Shown: piece after piece, positions 18,145 to 27,808 of the stretch | Numbering within the stretch: the stretch's first letter is position 1 | How the letters are laid out: each line of letters opens with the position of its first letter | Virus record (IMG/VR): IMGVR_UViG_3300042556_002563 | Span: 1-61,904 of that record | Strand: one strand, 5' to 3' | Source: a virus | Length of the DNA: 61,904 bases | Position numbers and translations under genes: made by a program | The notes under the pieces: generated by a model | The model's input: the letters and a program-made list of their open reading frames with translations, nothing else | Databases searched by the model: none | What the model was told of the DNA's origin: nothing

Positions 18145-21100
18145 TATGCCACCTCTATAGCGATATTTGCGCCGTTTTGCTGATATTCGCTGCGGTAGAT
18201 GTGGTACGTTGCCGAGCCGCCGGACGCGTTTACAAAATCTCGTGTCGTCAGCAGCCACGCAGAACTGATAAGGCCATTAAACTTGAAACTGGTCGGAGTT
18301 CCAAACGCTGCCGGCCACGCAAAATAAATATACTGGTTTGCCGGGTTAAACAGCCGCGACTGCGTAAAATTAGTGGCAAACTCAGCCGCTAGCGAAATGA
18401 TATCCGCGTCTGTGGGCGTGTCTGTTGCTAATACGCCCCAGTACCGTTTGCGGCTGAAAGTTATGTTTGTGGTTGTTGCCCCCACGATCGTGCCTGTGAA
18501 TCCAAGGTATGTCAGCTCGTACGAAAGCGTATACGTTTTTGAACTTGTAATACTAAGCCCCGAAAGCGCGTAGCTGCGCAAGTTTGTCGAAAGCGCACCA
18601 ATATCAGTGAGCGACTGCGCCAATACAGTGCCGTGCGACAAACTCCAATTGAGCGTTACGTCAGTGATAGTTGCGCCCGCCTCAGCTTGTCCGACGTTGT
18701 TTGACAATGTTACGCGCGGCGGTGACGTGGGCGGCTGGCTTGTAGCGTTGTCAAGCAGCGCCCGCACGGCTTCGTCAATGTTTGTATAGTTGAGCGCCGT
18801 GTAGTTAAACACAACCCCCGTAGCGCTAATCGACCCAGAGAAATTTCCACCGCCACCGCCGCCACTTCCAGCCGGGCCAGTCGCGCCGGTGGCTCCAGTA
18901 ACACCTGTAGCGCCCCGTAGGCCTGTCGCGCCAGTCGTGCCAACGCCAGTCGCACCTGCTGGCCCTGCCGGACCAGTGGCGCCAATACCGCCGCCCGAAC
19001 CAGAAGAGAAATACGGCAGCGAATTCCACGCGCGAACGCCGTCGCCGATTTTGAACTTGCCTGTGTCGTATTCAAACCCCGGCTCGCCAATGACCAGCAA
19101 TGGATTTGCGGCCGTTAAATTTTCTGCCGTGCCGCGCTTAAACTGAATGACTGTTTTTGTCTGCGCGGCGAATGTTCCGGTCGAGAATGTGCCGCCATTA
19201 ATTGAATCGCCGTCTGCGTAGCCAGCGCCTGTGGCGCCGGTTTGACCGCGCGGGCCTGTTGCGCCTTGCGCTGCTGTAACAGCTACGCCACCGATTAAAA
19301 TAACACTGGGATTATTTGTTCCAACAACAGTCGGCGCCGGGCCAGTCGCGCCACTAATTCCTGTTGCGCCGGTGGCGCCGCGCGGGCCGATATCACCTGT
19401 CTCGCCGGTTAAACCAGTCGCGCCCGATATACCAATTGGGCCAGTTTCTCCGATCGGACCGGCAACACCTGTCGCGCCTGTAACACCAACAACACCAGTG
19501 GCGCCACGACTACCAGTCGCACCCTGCAGACCAGCAAAACCAGTTGCGCCCACAGGTCCGGTCGCACCGCGGACGCCAGTTGCGCCTGTGACGCCGAACC
19601 CCGTAGCGCCGACAGCGCCAGTTGCGCCTGTAATACCAGTAACGCCAGTTTCGCCAGTAGCGCCCGTAGCGCCAACTGCGCCGTCTGCACCCGTAGCACC
19701 AGTTGCACCAGTTGCGCCTTGATCGCCAGTTGCGCCTGTAACGCCAGTAAAACCAGCGGGGCCAGTAGCGCCTGTCGGGCCGGTCAAGCCGGTATTACCG
19801 CGATCACCCGTTAAGCCTGTAGCCCCCTGAACACCTGTTGCGCCACGCGGCCCAACTAAGCCCGTTACACCAGTCGCGCCCGTTGCGCCGGTATCACCAT
19901 TAGCGCCATTAGCGCCAGCCACGCCCGTAGCGCCGCGAGGGCCGGTTTCACCAGCAGTACCGGCTACGCCCGTTTCACCAGTAATACCGGTAGCGCCTTG
20001 CGGACCAATAGCGCCAGTAGCGCCGGTAGCGCCTATATCGCCAGTGGCGCCAACGTCGCCGGTTACGCCAGTAGCGCCCTGAATACCCTGCGGGCCGGTT
20101 TCACCTACCGCGCCCGGAGCGCCATCAAGACCGGCTACGCCAGTTGCACCGGTTTCACCATTTACGCCAGTTGCGCCTGTGGCGCCGTCGACGCCAGTCG
20201 CTCCCTGTGGTCCCGTAGTGCCCTGAATGCCTGTTGCGCCTACCGGACCAGATACGCCAGTTGCGCCCCGCGACCCTATGGCGCCAGCCGCGCCTGTAGC
20301 TCCTATAGCGCCAGTGGCGCCTGTAAGACCCGTTACACCCGGAACGCCAGTCGCCCCTACAACGCCAGTAGCGCCATGAGGACCTGTAGCGCCCGTTACG
20401 CCCGCATCACCCGCGACACCGGTTGCGCCAGTAGCGCCGGCGGCTCCAGCGGCGCCTGTTGCGCCACCGACGCCAGTTGCACCTTGCGCGCCTGTGGCGC
20501 CTGTAATACCGGTGGACCCAGTAGCGCCGGCGATGCCGGCCACGCCAGTAGCGCCACGAGGACCCGTAGTACCCTGTACGCCTGTGGAGCCCATCGCGCC
20601 GCGTAAACCAGTGGCTCCATCTGCGCCCGTGGCGCCTACAGCGCCCGTGGCGCCTACAGCGCCAGCGACGCCCGTAGAACCCTGAATACCAGTAGCGCCT
20701 GTGGCGCCCGATGCGCCGACCGCTCCGGCAGGACCTGTCGCGCCTTGAAGTCCGGTTGCGCCGGTGACGCCGCCTTCGGGTTCGCGGTTATTCATAAACC
20801 GCGCGAGAATGTCAGCCGCGAAGTACGCCGGGAACGCACCCGCTAAAGCATCCGGCAGCGGGTGCAGAATAGGCCAGCCGTTTTTGACCTCGAACAGTAT
20901 CCCTTCGCCGTCCGGGATTCCGCCGTCACCGCTTGTTGTCTCGTCAAGCAGCGTGTTTTCGCGATTTTCGTCTTCAACTACGCAATTAATTACGTTAACA
21001 GTTTGCGAAGTAATAGCGACAATCTTGAGAACACGACCCTGTCCGGCCGTCGCAATGTAATCACCGACGGCGACATCAAGGCCGGTGTAATAATACGGCG

Positions 21101-21257
21101 TCGGCGTATCGGGCGAGCCGTGTGCCTGCGAAACAACCGCTAGCGTTGTATGCCACTGATACGGGTAGCCCGGCCACGCATCATTTTGCGGCCCATACGC
21201 ATATGGCACGGTCTGTGCCATAGTGAACCGCAGTATTTTTGTCGGTTGAAAGGACAT
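18144..21257 (-). CDS. long collagen-like tail fibre (1037 aa)
   Basis: Domains in order: a globular head (1-160: [37 protein letters not shown]), as in large virion-attached fibres; a collagen-like shaft (about 164-638) of roughly 155 Gly-X-Y triplets, mostly G-A-T, G-V-T/A and G-P-x; an Mtd-N-like bead (about 690-755: [33 protein letters not shown]); a second short collagen tract (about 760-805); and a C-terminal beta-rich tip (about 810-1037) ending [19 protein letters not shown]. Proline falls mainly in the X position of the triplets. The shaft could be well over 100 nm if fully triple-helical (inference from collagen rise). A second ATG at codon 13 is a possible start. Confidence 0.87.
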   Translation of the reverse strand: MSFQPTKILRFTMAQTVPYAYGPQNDAWPGYPYQWHTTLAVVSQAHGSPDTPTPYYYTGLDVAVGDYIATAGQGRVLKIVAITSQTVNVINCVVEDENRENTLLDETTSGDGGIPDGEGILFEVKNGWPILHPLPDALAGAFPAYFAADILARFMNNREPEGGVTGATGLQGATGPAGAVGASGATGATGIQGSTGVAGAVGATGAVGATGADGATGLRGAMGSTGVQGTTGPRGATGVAGIAGATGSTGITGATGAQGATGVGGATGAAGAAGATGATGVAGDAGVTGATGPHGATGVVGATGVPGVTGLTGATGAIGATGAAGAIGSRGATGVSGPVGATGIQGTTGPQGATGVDGATGATGVNGETGATGVAGLDGAPGAVGETGPQGIQGATGVTGDVGATGDIGATGATGAIGPQGATGITGETGVAGTAGETGPRGATGVAGANGANGDTGATGATGVTGLVGPRGATGVQGATGLTGDRGNTGLTGPTGATGPAGFTGVTGATGDQGATGATGATGADGAVGATGATGETGVTGITGATGAVGATGFGVTGATGVRGATGPVGATGFAGLQGATGSRGATGVVGVTGATGVAGPIGETGPIGISGATGLTGETGDIGPRGATGATGISGATGPAPTVVGTNNPSVILIGGVAVTAAQGATGPRGQTGATGAGYADGDSINGGTFSTGTFAAQTKTVIQFKRGTAENLTAANPLLVIGEPGFEYDTGKFKIGDGVRAWNSLPYFSSGSGGGIGATGPAGPAGATGVGTTGATGLRGATGVTGATGATGPAGSGGGGGGNFSGSISATGVVFNYTALNYTNIDEAVRALLDNATSQPPTSPPRVTLSNNVGQAEAGATITDVTLNWSLSHGTVLAQSLTDIGALSTNLRSYALSGLSITSSKTYTLSYELTYLGFTGTIVGATTTNITFSRKRYWGVLATDTPTDADIISLAAEFATNFTQSRLFNPANQYIYFAWPAAFGTPTSFKFNGLISSAWLLTTRDFVNASGGSATYHIYRSEYQQNGANIAIEVA
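19340..20770 (-). repeat. collagen-like Gly-X-Y coding tract (~155 triplets)
   Basis: The tract is a long run of GGx-coded triplets in which Thr dominates the Y position and Ala, Val, Pro, Ile or Leu the X position. At DNA level it is a degenerate 9-nt repeat, with GGCGCTACT-like units recurring throughout. Shorter tracts of the same kind are in 8899-9753, 13504-16095 and 21279-21965. No interruption longer than one or two residues is seen until about codon 638. Confidence 0.85.
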
Positions 21258-21278
21258 AGCACGACTTTACGGCGGTAA

Positions 21279-21965
21279 TTAGAAAAAGCATACGATTCGC
21301 GCGACGCCGCCCGAGTCACACCCGACCACGTTATTAGAGATGCGAATAGTGAATGCCGTAGTTTTTGTGCTACCAGCCAACGTAAGTTCGTTTGAAGATG
21401 TTGGATAGCGCGCCCGCCACGTGGCAGCACTTGCCGTAAAACCCCAATACGTTATGTTATTTAATTCCCTACCGACTGTATGCGTAATCGTGACGTCATT
21501 CGCCGCAATCGTATACGACCAACCGGTTGGTAAATTGTAAACGCTGGTGGGTGAAGCGCCCGTGTAACTTACATTAAAGGCGTATATGGCGTCAGACGCT
21601 GACGACCCCGGCGGTCCTGCCACGCCGGTAGCGCCTTGCGAGCCAGTGACGCCAGTAGCGCCACGAGGACCTGTAGCGCCCTGAACACCGGTGGCGCCAA
21701 GAGCGCCTGTTGCGCCGGTAACGCCAGAAGCACCCGTGACTCCGGCACCAGTTGGGCCGGTAGAGCCCGCAGGACCGGTTGCGCCTGTTAAACCGTTCGG
21801 CCCGGTGGCGCCGGTATTCGCCGCGTCAGCAATCAGCGAGGCTAACGCGGCCGCGGTCACCCGCTTAGACGTGTACGGGCTTGTTGCTGTGTCAACAATA
21901 GGCAGAAGGTCATTTGCGGAAGGCGTCGTTTTTGCCGGCAATTCAGAGATTTTTTTGTTCGCCAT
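21279..21965 (-). CDS. short collagen-like fibre (228 aa)
   Basis: The N-terminal segment [21 protein letters not shown] (1-50) is shared with the 863-residue fibre. A collagen-like tract (about 52-115: [19 protein letters not shown]...) follows, and then a C-terminal beta domain (about 118-228) containing [18 protein letters not shown] and NITYWGF. The tip ends in hydrophobic VARIVCFF. Together with the longer fibres it appears to make up a set of receptor-binding trimers using the same anchor. Co-transcribed with the 1037-residue fibre, with a 21-nt spacer. Confidence 0.85.
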   Translation of the reverse strand: MANKKISELPAKTTPSANDLLPIVDTATSPYTSKRVTAAALASLIADAANTGATGPNGLTGATGPAGSTGPTGAGVTGASGVTGATGALGATGVQGATGPRGATGVTGSQGATGVAGPPGSSASDAIYAFNVSYTGASPTSVYNLPTGWSYTIAANDVTITHTVGRELNNITYWGFTASAATWRARYPTSSNELTLAGSTKTTAFTIRISNNVVGCDSGGVARIVCFF

Positions 21966-21979
21966 AGTCCGCGCAGCCC

Positions 21980-22288
21980 CTAGTAATTATTGTCGTCGTC
22001 TTCGTCTTCGTAGTGCCGCTGCTTGTGCCCGGGTTTTTTATTCGCTTTCGGCCCTTCGAGTTCGTCGGCCGCTTTGTTAAGCCACTTAGCCAGTTTCCGG
22101 GCGTCAGCGGGTGTTAACAGTGGCGCCTGCGAGCCATAAACATCAACGACTACGCCTGATTCGGAATGCCCTCCGGCGTCCCAGCTACCAGCCTGAACAA
22201 CCACAGTTGGTGATTCTTTCGGATCCGCGCCCGCAAGAATGTTCTTAAATTCTATTAGATCGGGCGTATTTGCGACAACGGTAGCCAC
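21980..22288 (-). CDS. unknown protein with acidic tail (102 aa)
   Basis: I do not recognise it. The N-terminal half has alternating beta-type segments ([23 protein letters not shown]). It is followed by a helix [20 protein letters not shown] and a charged tail [18 protein letters not shown]. The helix motif '[17 protein letters not shown]' resembles small phage or actinobacterial proteins described only as hypothetical. It sits between the fibre cassette and the small-gene group ahead of thymidylate kinase. Confidence 0.75.
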   Translation of the reverse strand: MATVVANTPDLIEFKNILAGADPKESPTVVVQAGSWDAGGHSESGVVVDVYGSQAPLLTPADARKLAKWLNKAADELEGPKANKKPGHKQRHYEDEDDDNNY

Positions 22289-22294
22289 GCGACG

Positions 22295-22561
22295 TTAATC
22301 CTTTTCTGTATCGTCCACAATTACCGGTGCTAGCGCGCCCCCGCAGCCGCTAACAAAACGCCCGGTGTAGTATTCCTTGGCGTCTTCTTCGGATAAACCG
22401 TCCGCCAGTAGTTTTTCGTACAGTTTTGTTTTGCTGTACACCGCTACCGGGTCCGCATTGCCAACGTACCCGAGTCCAATTAACGCACTGTCCATATTGT
22501 CAAACAAAAAGGCGTCTGGATTCAAATCGCTTAATTGCGCTAAAACGTGATGTGGTGACAT
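22295..22561 (-). CDS. unknown small protein (88 aa)
   Basis: The sequence fits a recurrent phage small-protein pattern: 'D.ALIGLGY..N.DPVAVYSKTKLYEKLLADGLSEEDAKEYY.. F..G', where a hydrophobic 'VAVY' strand precedes a helical acidic segment. The family has no assigned function that I know of. It ends VIVDDTEKD. Its start overlaps the stop of the upstream gene at 22561, indicating coupled translation. Confidence 0.75.
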   Translation of the reverse strand: MSPHHVLAQLSDLNPDAFLFDNMDSALIGLGYVGNADPVAVYSKTKLYEKLLADGLSEEDAKEYYTGRFVSGCGGALAPVIVDDTEKD

Positions 22562-23064
22562 TACGCAACTCCATTCTGGATATCTTCAAGAAACAAAATA
22601 GCCACGTCACTCGCGCGGCGGTAACCCTCTCGCACACCGTTTTGATAGTCTGCGTTGCCCGGCGGCGTATTTTTACCCGTGAAATCAGCTATTGTTGCCA
22701 ACGCTGCAATTGCTTTGTTGCGCAAATTACGGTAATCCGGCGAACTCAAAACAGCAGCATTGTCCGTAGACGCCGCAGCTGCGTTTATTTTTGCGGCCAG
22801 TGGTACCGTCACGCCCAACTGCTTCATCGCGTTTGTAATTTGGAGCAATGCGTCAAAATCAGAAAAAGCCTGCGGCGTATTCGGCACATATTTCTGCGCC
22901 AGTGTGTGTAACGAAATACACAAACTAGTCAGTTCTAACGACTTGCTTCTGCCAGTAGTTAGTACGGTTGATGTAATTGCGGCGCTATTTTTCGCCCCGC
23001 AAACAAACCGCTCGCGCAACAATTGTTGCGGATGCACATGAGTATCCATCACCAATGCCATCAT
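22561..23064 (-). CDS. unknown alpha-helical protein (167 aa)
   Basis: No family recognised. It is mostly predicted helical, with Ala/Leu-rich stretches (LCISLHTLAQKYVP, FDALLQITNAMKQLG, RNKAIAALATIADF) and a conserved-looking end REGYRRASDVAILFLEDI. ATG 23064 overlaps the stop of thymidylate kinase as ATGA; a second ATG follows directly. Context: between thymidylate kinase and the fibre cassette. Confidence 0.75.
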   Translation of the reverse strand: MMALVMDTHVHPQQLLRERFVCGAKNSAAITSTVLTTGRSKSLELTSLCISLHTLAQKYVPNTPQAFSDFDALLQITNAMKQLGVTVPLAAKINAAAASTDNAAVLSSPDYRNLRNKAIAALATIADFTGKNTPPGNADYQNGVREGYRRASDVAILFLEDIQNGVA

Positions 23065-23696
23065 AAATCCTTTAGAAATTGGGCTTTGTTATCAAAATAC
23101 TGCTGCCACAAACTATACACATGACCATGTGTTTCTTCTGGCGTCGCTGCGTTTGCCGAGATACAATGCACTTTACAGGCGACATCCGGTACGGTTGCCG
23201 CATAGCGCGCGTACGCGTCGCACATGCGGGTCTGGTCAGCTAAGCATCTGCGCTCATACCGATCACGTGGTTCGCCGATGCGCGCGCGACTTTCTTCCGG
23301 GCTGATATCTAAAAGAAAGCAGAGATCCGGGGAAACCCGCGACGTTTCCCTGAAAATCTGCAAAATCAAATCCGTAGAGATGCGGTTGATTTCGCCCTGA
23401 TACACCAGCGTCGACAGCAGCCATCGGTCACAAATAATCGTGACGCCGTCTTTAAGCTGCGCGCTGATATACGCGGCCAATTCCGCACGCGCAGCAGAGA
23501 ATAGCAGCATTTGTGCTGCCGGCGCGATTGGCGCCTCATTGTCGAGCAAAATTTCTCTGATGGCCTTACCGACACGCGTTGTGCCCGGGTCTGCCACAAG
23601 CTCAACAGGGATGTTTTGCGCCTGTAACCGCGCGTACAGCATCCGGGCTTGCGTACTTTTCCCGGCGCCGTCAATCCCCTCAAAACAAATAAACAC
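23061..23696 (-). CDS. tmk: thymidylate kinase (211 aa)
   Basis: This enzyme phosphorylates dTMP to dTDP for DNA synthesis. The P-loop FEGIDGAGKST lies at residues 5-15, directly after the start. Further motifs are the DR[WYH] site (ICDRWLLSTLVYQG), the substrate-binding region near LLFSAARAELAAY, and the DLCFLLDI beta strand followed by R.RIGEPRDRYE in the lid region. The length is typical. I choose GTG 23696, with AAAGGA five bases upstream. That makes the protein begin five residues before the P-loop strand like bacterial Tmk; an upstream TTG is the alternative. With cytidine deaminase it forms the nucleotide-salvage part of the window. Confidence 0.92.
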   Translation of the reverse strand: MFICFEGIDGAGKSTQARMLYARLQAQNIPVELVADPGTTRVGKAIREILLDNEAPIAPAAQMLLFSAARAELAAYISAQLKDGVTIICDRWLLSTLVYQGEINRISTDLILQIFRETSRVSPDLCFLLDISPEESRARIGEPRDRYERRCLADQTRMCDAYARYAATVPDVACKVHCISANAATPEETHGHVYSLWQQYFDNKAQFLKDL

Positions 23697-23721
23697 TGGA
23701 ATCCTTTCCAAGTTCAGCCGC

Positions 23722-24042
23722 TTAGCGGCCAGTAATATGCACGCTGGCAGAATCTCCGAGTACAGGCTTTACAATTTTGGTGCCAGCGTTTCCAGTGATA
23801 TTGACAGCCGGCGCGACAGTTTGGTCACCAACATCCTTGGGCGCTTCAAATAACAATAATTCCTCCCCGTCGGCGAACCGTAACGCCATTCCCGATTGCG
23901 CGAGCCCAAGACCAACGACGCCACGAGACGACAACCACTGCGCCGCGTAACCGCAAAACGACTGAAGTTCGGGCGTTAAGCGCGCTGCATCTTCATGCGC
24001 ATAGTCGTCAAGAATCTTGTTTAGAACTTCGCTTCTTTGCAT
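23722..24042 (-). CDS. unknown protein (106 aa)
   Basis: MQRSEVLNKILDDYAHEDAA opens the protein, then FCGYAAQWLSSRGVVGLGL and a beta-rich end with VAPAVNITGNAGTKIVKPV. No family recognised. I choose ATG 24042, preceded by AAAGGTG. It overlaps the 3' end of the HD gene by 35 nt; the longer upstream frame is lysine-rich and is the shadow of that overlap. Confidence 0.75.
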   Translation of the reverse strand: MQRSEVLNKILDDYAHEDAARLTPELQSFCGYAAQWLSSRGVVGLGLAQSGMALRFADGEELLLFEAPKDVGDQTVAPAVNITGNAGTKIVKPVLGDSASVHITGR

Positions 24043-24772
24043 AACGCACCTTTCGCTTTTTAGGTTCCGCCGCTGCTTTTTCTTTTTCTGCTGCCGCAAC
24101 ACGTTCCCGAAGCGCCTTTGTATTTTGTGCCACGCATTTGTCAAGCTTTGCTTTTTGCCGGCAGCTTTTTATCGTCTGGCTCACGTCAGATAGCATGTTC
24201 CGCGCTGCATGCACGTACAACCGCAAGACATAGAACCGGCTGGCAGCGTGAATCGCCAGAAGATCGCCGTCTAGCTGCGTGAGCACCTTTTTTGTTTTCG
24301 GAACAGCTGGCATTCCCGCAGAATTCAGCAATTTCAACGCAGCTTTAGCGGTACAAATAATGTCAGCCACAACGACAATTTGCGCGCCAACAGGACTCTG
24401 ACTCAGTCGGCCACGAAACTCCATGTCGCGCTTTGTCTCGACCAGCCTAAAGTCACGGCTAATGTCCGCCACCATCGCAGCAATCTGGACCGTAGTGGTC
24501 TCTGCGATATTTTCGAACGCGCAGGCGCTGACATTGAGTACATCATGCAGCAAAGCTGTCTGCACAATCGCGCTAATGCTGTCTTTGGTATCGTCGGGCA
24601 TAAAATCAGCCCGCACGTCCTGATACAACTTCTGCGCAATTGTCTCTGCCATATACGCTACGGCCACACAATGGTCGACGAGTGTTTCGCCGAATAATGC
24701 CTGCCGTGAGCCGTACTGCTGTTTTGCAAAAGTAAGCGTTCTTTGAACTGGTGTGTCTGCTGCTTTTTTCAT
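24008..24772 (-). CDS. HD-domain phosphohydrolase, RelA/SpoT-hydrolase-like (254 aa)
   Basis: HD enzymes are metal-dependent phosphohydrolases. The full ligand set is visible: H34 (LVDHCVAVA), H76-D77 (ALLHDVL) and D137 (IVVVADIICTAKAAL). The order and spacing, with an arginine-rich segment before the last Asp, resemble the (p)ppGpp-hydrolase domain of SpoT and small alarmone hydrolases more than dNTPase or phosphodiesterase types. The C-terminus is a charged helical tail with many Lys and Arg (KPKKRKVRYAKKR-like). I choose ATG 24772 because GGAGG lies five bases upstream. Substrate is inferred; an alternative is a nucleotide pyrophosphatase or phosphatase. Confidence 0.78.
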   Translation of the reverse strand: MKKAADTPVQRTLTFAKQQYGSRQALFGETLVDHCVAVAYMAETIAQKLYQDVRADFMPDDTKDSISAIVQTALLHDVLNVSACAFENIAETTTVQIAAMVADISRDFRLVETKRDMEFRGRLSQSPVGAQIVVVADIICTAKAALKLLNSAGMPAVPKTKKVLTQLDGDLLAIHAASRFYVLRLYVHAARNMLSDVSQTIKSCRQKAKLDKCVAQNTKALRERVAAAEKEKAAAEPKKRKVRYAKKRSSKQDS

Positions 24773-24789
24773 GGCACCTCCGTGTGCCG

Positions 24790-25833
24790 TCAGACGAGCC
24801 GCAATATTGTCTGCCATCCAAGATCAAATGCCTTGCGCCTCGCCGCTAAGTTGTAATTGATGCGTTTATTGAGATCGTCAATGTGCCACGGCTCGGCAAT
24901 GAGTGTCTGTAGCGCGGTTATCAGACCCTCGTAGTCTGGCGCCGCGTGCGGAACCCCATTGTCGTCGTAGTCTATCTGTGTTTTTACCAGTATTCCGTTT
25001 GTGTTCGGGTAGATGTAGTCGTTTTGTGGCGACAGATTGAACGCCAAAATTGGTGTACCGCAACTAATCGACGTTAAACCACAAATACCGTAGTTGTCAC
25101 ATTCTGCCGGGAAAATAGTTAGGTCGTGCTCGGTATATAGCGCCGGCCGGTTTTTAAGCGCCACATTCCGCAAAAGTTTAACGCGGCCATCCGTTTTTTG
25201 CCCGAGTTTCTGAAAAAATTTGGCTATGCCCGGGGCAAATCGGCAAGAAGTGATCGCGACGGTCAGCTGCGCGTCCGGCATTTTGGGCAGCAAATACCCC
25301 AGCAAACTGAGAAACTGACTATTCGCGCACCGGGCATTCCTGTCAAACCACGGTAAAAATATCTTAACCTGCCGCTCGTTTACCGCTTTGGTTTTTTTAA
25401 TTACCGGCATACCGGCATCAAACGGGATAAGCGTTACGTTTTTGAACTTGTAAACCGTGCTAAACAGCTCGCGGCACTCTGTAGTGAGCGCAATAACGTG
25501 ATCAACATTTTTCAGCACTTTTCGAAATGGCCGCGTAAGATCCTGCCACATTGGAACAACGACGGTAGCCGCGCCATAGCGTTTCGCATAATTCAGCTGT
25601 TCAATCTTCGGCGGCTGTGTCCAAATAATAGTAGAACAGCGCTGCGCCCAGTGCGTGTACTTACAAACACGTTTGTGCACAACGCTGTTGTCTTGCGCGG
25701 CAGATAATTTTGCCGGCGGACTATCCGAGTAAATTGTGTACTCGACGCCCTGTTTGCGTAGAAAATCCGCAAGGCGTAACGCGAGATAAGCCGCATCGCA
25801 ATGCGCGTAGTGGGTGTAGATGCCAATGCGCAT
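24790..25833 (-). CDS. GT-B fold glycosyltransferase (347 aa)
   Basis: The protein has the two-lobed look of retaining glycosyltransferases: an N-terminal Rossmann-like start RIGIYTHYAHCDAAYLALRL, a central hinge (KIFLPWFDRNARCANSQFLSLLGYLLPKMP), and a C-terminal donor-binding lobe with HDLTIFPAECDNYGICGLTSISCGTPILAF. The latter follows the E-x7-E-like pattern of GT4 enzymes (FPAECDNYGICGLTSISCG). The sugar donor and acceptor are unknown. Possible targets are virion proteins, phage DNA or host surface glycans. The gene lies immediately after the portal-like gene, with a 2-nt spacer. Confidence 0.8.
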   Translation of the reverse strand: MRIGIYTHYAHCDAAYLALRLADFLRKQGVEYTIYSDSPPAKLSAAQDNSVVHKRVCKYTHWAQRCSTIIWTQPPKIEQLNYAKRYGAATVVVPMWQDLTRPFRKVLKNVDHVIALTTECRELFSTVYKFKNVTLIPFDAGMPVIKKTKAVNERQVKIFLPWFDRNARCANSQFLSLLGYLLPKMPDAQLTVAITSCRFAPGIAKFFQKLGQKTDGRVKLLRNVALKNRPALYTEHDLTIFPAECDNYGICGLTSISCGTPILAFNLSPQNDYIYPNTNGILVKTQIDYDDNGVPHAAPDYEGLITALQTLIAEPWHIDDLNKRINYNLAARRKAFDLGWQTILRLV

Positions 25834-25835
25834 AT

Positions 25836-27791
25836 TTATTGTCCGGCTGGCGCTCCGCCTTGTCCGCCGCCAAATTGCTGCTGCATCAGCATCTGCCCGC
25901 CCTGCGACCGCGCCTGCTGTCGAATATCATCAATCATACTTGTAACAAGCGCGTGCATCGTCGGATCAGCATTCTTGAGCTTTGTAAGTTCAGCGTCTTT
26001 TTGCTGCTCGGGCATCGACAACAGCTGGTTCGCGATAAGTTGCGCCTGTGACTGGAGATCTTCTGGCGTGCGCGGAACATTCGGCGCGTTCTGCCGCTGC
26101 GACAGAAACTGATCAACCGGACTAGGCGGCGGCCCCATAGGCGCGCCCGGCTGCGGCTGCCCGCCACCGCCCTGACTCGGATCGCCGCCGCCTTGTGGCG
26201 GCATACCAGTGGCACTCGCGCCAGTGTCGCCGGCGCCCATCATCATCTGCGGCGACTGACTCATAGCCTGCATTTGCTGCGACTGCTGCATCTCTTCTTG
26301 CATACGCGCCTGTTCTTCGGCGTAGATGCGCTGCTCTTCCAGCATCCGCTTTGTTTCTTCCTCGTAATCCAAACCCACGCTCTTGAGGCCCGTGCTCTTG
26401 CTGATCTGCTGCCCCTGCATGAGTTGCAGCTTCGCCATCTGCCGGTTGAGGTCATCAGCGTGGGTGACGCGAACTAGTTTGGCGCTGACAGGTTCCCACG
26501 ACATAACGCGCGCGATATTGTTAACTAAATCCGACAAGAACACATTCAGGTTGTGAGGTAAATGGCTCCAGTTCGCCTCAAACAGGCGCAAAGCCGCCGG
26601 GGCGGCTTGGAACGTCAGAGTACCGTTAAACAGCTCTACGGGCATGCCAATACACTTCAGCAGCGTTTCCTGCCCTTGGTCTAAAAGCTCGCGCGGAGCC
26701 AGCTGTGTCGCGTCGCCGCCAAGCGCTTGGTAGTTCACTGGAAACGGCAATACGTTCCATCGCGCTGGGTCGGCTCTGCGGGCGCGGATCATAGACGATA
26801 CGCGCGCCGAAAAGCTGGATAAATTAATCGAGTGCACAGGGTCGCCGGACGACGGGTCGCCACCGCGCGGCGCCGGCGTAATGACGCGGAACGGAATAAC
26901 GTAATCTAGCGCTACAGCTTCGTTGTACCGCTGCAGAATCTGGACATACCACGCTTGGCGGAAGTTAGTGAGCACACGGGAAATACCCCAGCCGCGATTA
27001 CGCATGCCGGCCAGCGCGTCTTCCTTCAGATGGAAAATCACGCCCTTGTCGAACATTAAGTTCTTACCGTCTTTGACAGCCTGAATGATTTCCCAGCTAG
27101 CGCGCGAAATATGGTGAAGATGCCCCTGCCGAATCAAGTTGCGGTAGTCTTCAGGGATTTTCCAGACGTACGTGCATTCGCCGGTGTACGGGTCCCAAAG
27201 CAACTCAATCTCGTGCGGACTCCAGCGCTTTACCACCATCTGCGCGTTGTCGCCGCCGCGGCGATCGATGTGCTTCCACTTCCCAACGAACTTGCAATTA
27301 GGGCATGTGGCGTGGAACTGAAAATTCTGCCACGTAAAAGCACACTGCTCAGAGTTATATACGCGCTCCAGCGGCATTTCGAGGCCGCAATGTGGGCACG
27401 ATAAGTAGCGCCGAAACGGCACAATCAGGCTGGTGAACGAATTCCCGTAAGTCAAATAGTCGAGCGCTACGCTGTGCAGCACATTTTTAATACCCAGCGT
27501 CTCTTCCAAAAAGACACGAAACTTTTCCTTCTCTTCGCGCCCAACTGTACTCTCACCAATGTCTTTAACTTCAACATCTGTAATGAAGTAAGACACGACG
27601 CGGTCAATCGCCTGCCTGTACGGGCCGTTAGCGTTCAGGATGTACTCGCACCAACGCAATGCCGTCTGGATGCTCTCGGGCATCGACAAGCTAGCGACGT
27701 CGCAGAACGGGTCTGGAAACCGCTCGTCGGCTTGTACTCCGCGACCGAGCGAGTTATAGCCCATGCCCGATGATGGTTGTAATGCCGACAC
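25836..27791 (-). CDS. portal-like protein with zinc-ribbon insertion (651 aa)
   Basis: The central part (about 40-480) follows phage portal layout: a wing region with long helices, ILNANGPYRQAIDRVVSYF near residue 52, and later segments SNIRQGHLHHI-like, DKGVIFHLKEDALAGMRNRGWG and FRQAWYVQILQRYNEAVALDYV. A four-cysteine knuckle CPHCG...CPNC occurs at about residues 132-165. The C-terminus (about 500-651) is Gln/Met/Gly/Pro-rich and probably disordered or coiled. GTG 27791 is preceded by GAGG at good spacing. A large-phage portal is the best reading, but no terminase or capsid gene is nearby to confirm it. Confidence 0.7.
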   Translation of the reverse strand: MSALQPSSGMGYNSLGRGVQADERFPDPFCDVASLSMPESIQTALRWCEYILNANGPYRQAIDRVVSYFITDVEVKDIGESTVGREEKEKFRVFLEETLGIKNVLHSVALDYLTYGNSFTSLIVPFRRYLSCPHCGLEMPLERVYNSEQCAFTWQNFQFHATCPNCKFVGKWKHIDRRGGDNAQMVVKRWSPHEIELLWDPYTGECTYVWKIPEDYRNLIRQGHLHHISRASWEIIQAVKDGKNLMFDKGVIFHLKEDALAGMRNRGWGISRVLTNFRQAWYVQILQRYNEAVALDYVIPFRVITPAPRGGDPSSGDPVHSINLSSFSARVSSMIRARRADPARWNVLPFPVNYQALGGDATQLAPRELLDQGQETLLKCIGMPVELFNGTLTFQAAPAALRLFEANWSHLPHNLNVFLSDLVNNIARVMSWEPVSAKLVRVTHADDLNRQMAKLQLMQGQQISKSTGLKSVGLDYEEETKRMLEEQRIYAEEQARMQEEMQQSQQMQAMSQSPQMMMGAGDTGASATGMPPQGGGDPSQGGGGQPQPGAPMGPPPSPVDQFLSQRQNAPNVPRTPEDLQSQAQLIANQLLSMPEQQKDAELTKLKNADPTMHALVTSMIDDIRQQARSQGGQMLMQQQFGGGQGGAPAGQ

Positions 27792-27808
27792 AATTGCGCC
27801 TCTTGCGC

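Noticed and set aside
19372-20606. Plus-strand Pro/Val/Ala-rich frames such as those opposite the collagen tract
   Set aside because: Reverse complement of Gly-X-Y coding DNA automatically gives open Pro-rich frames; they mirror the collagen repeats and are not independent genes.
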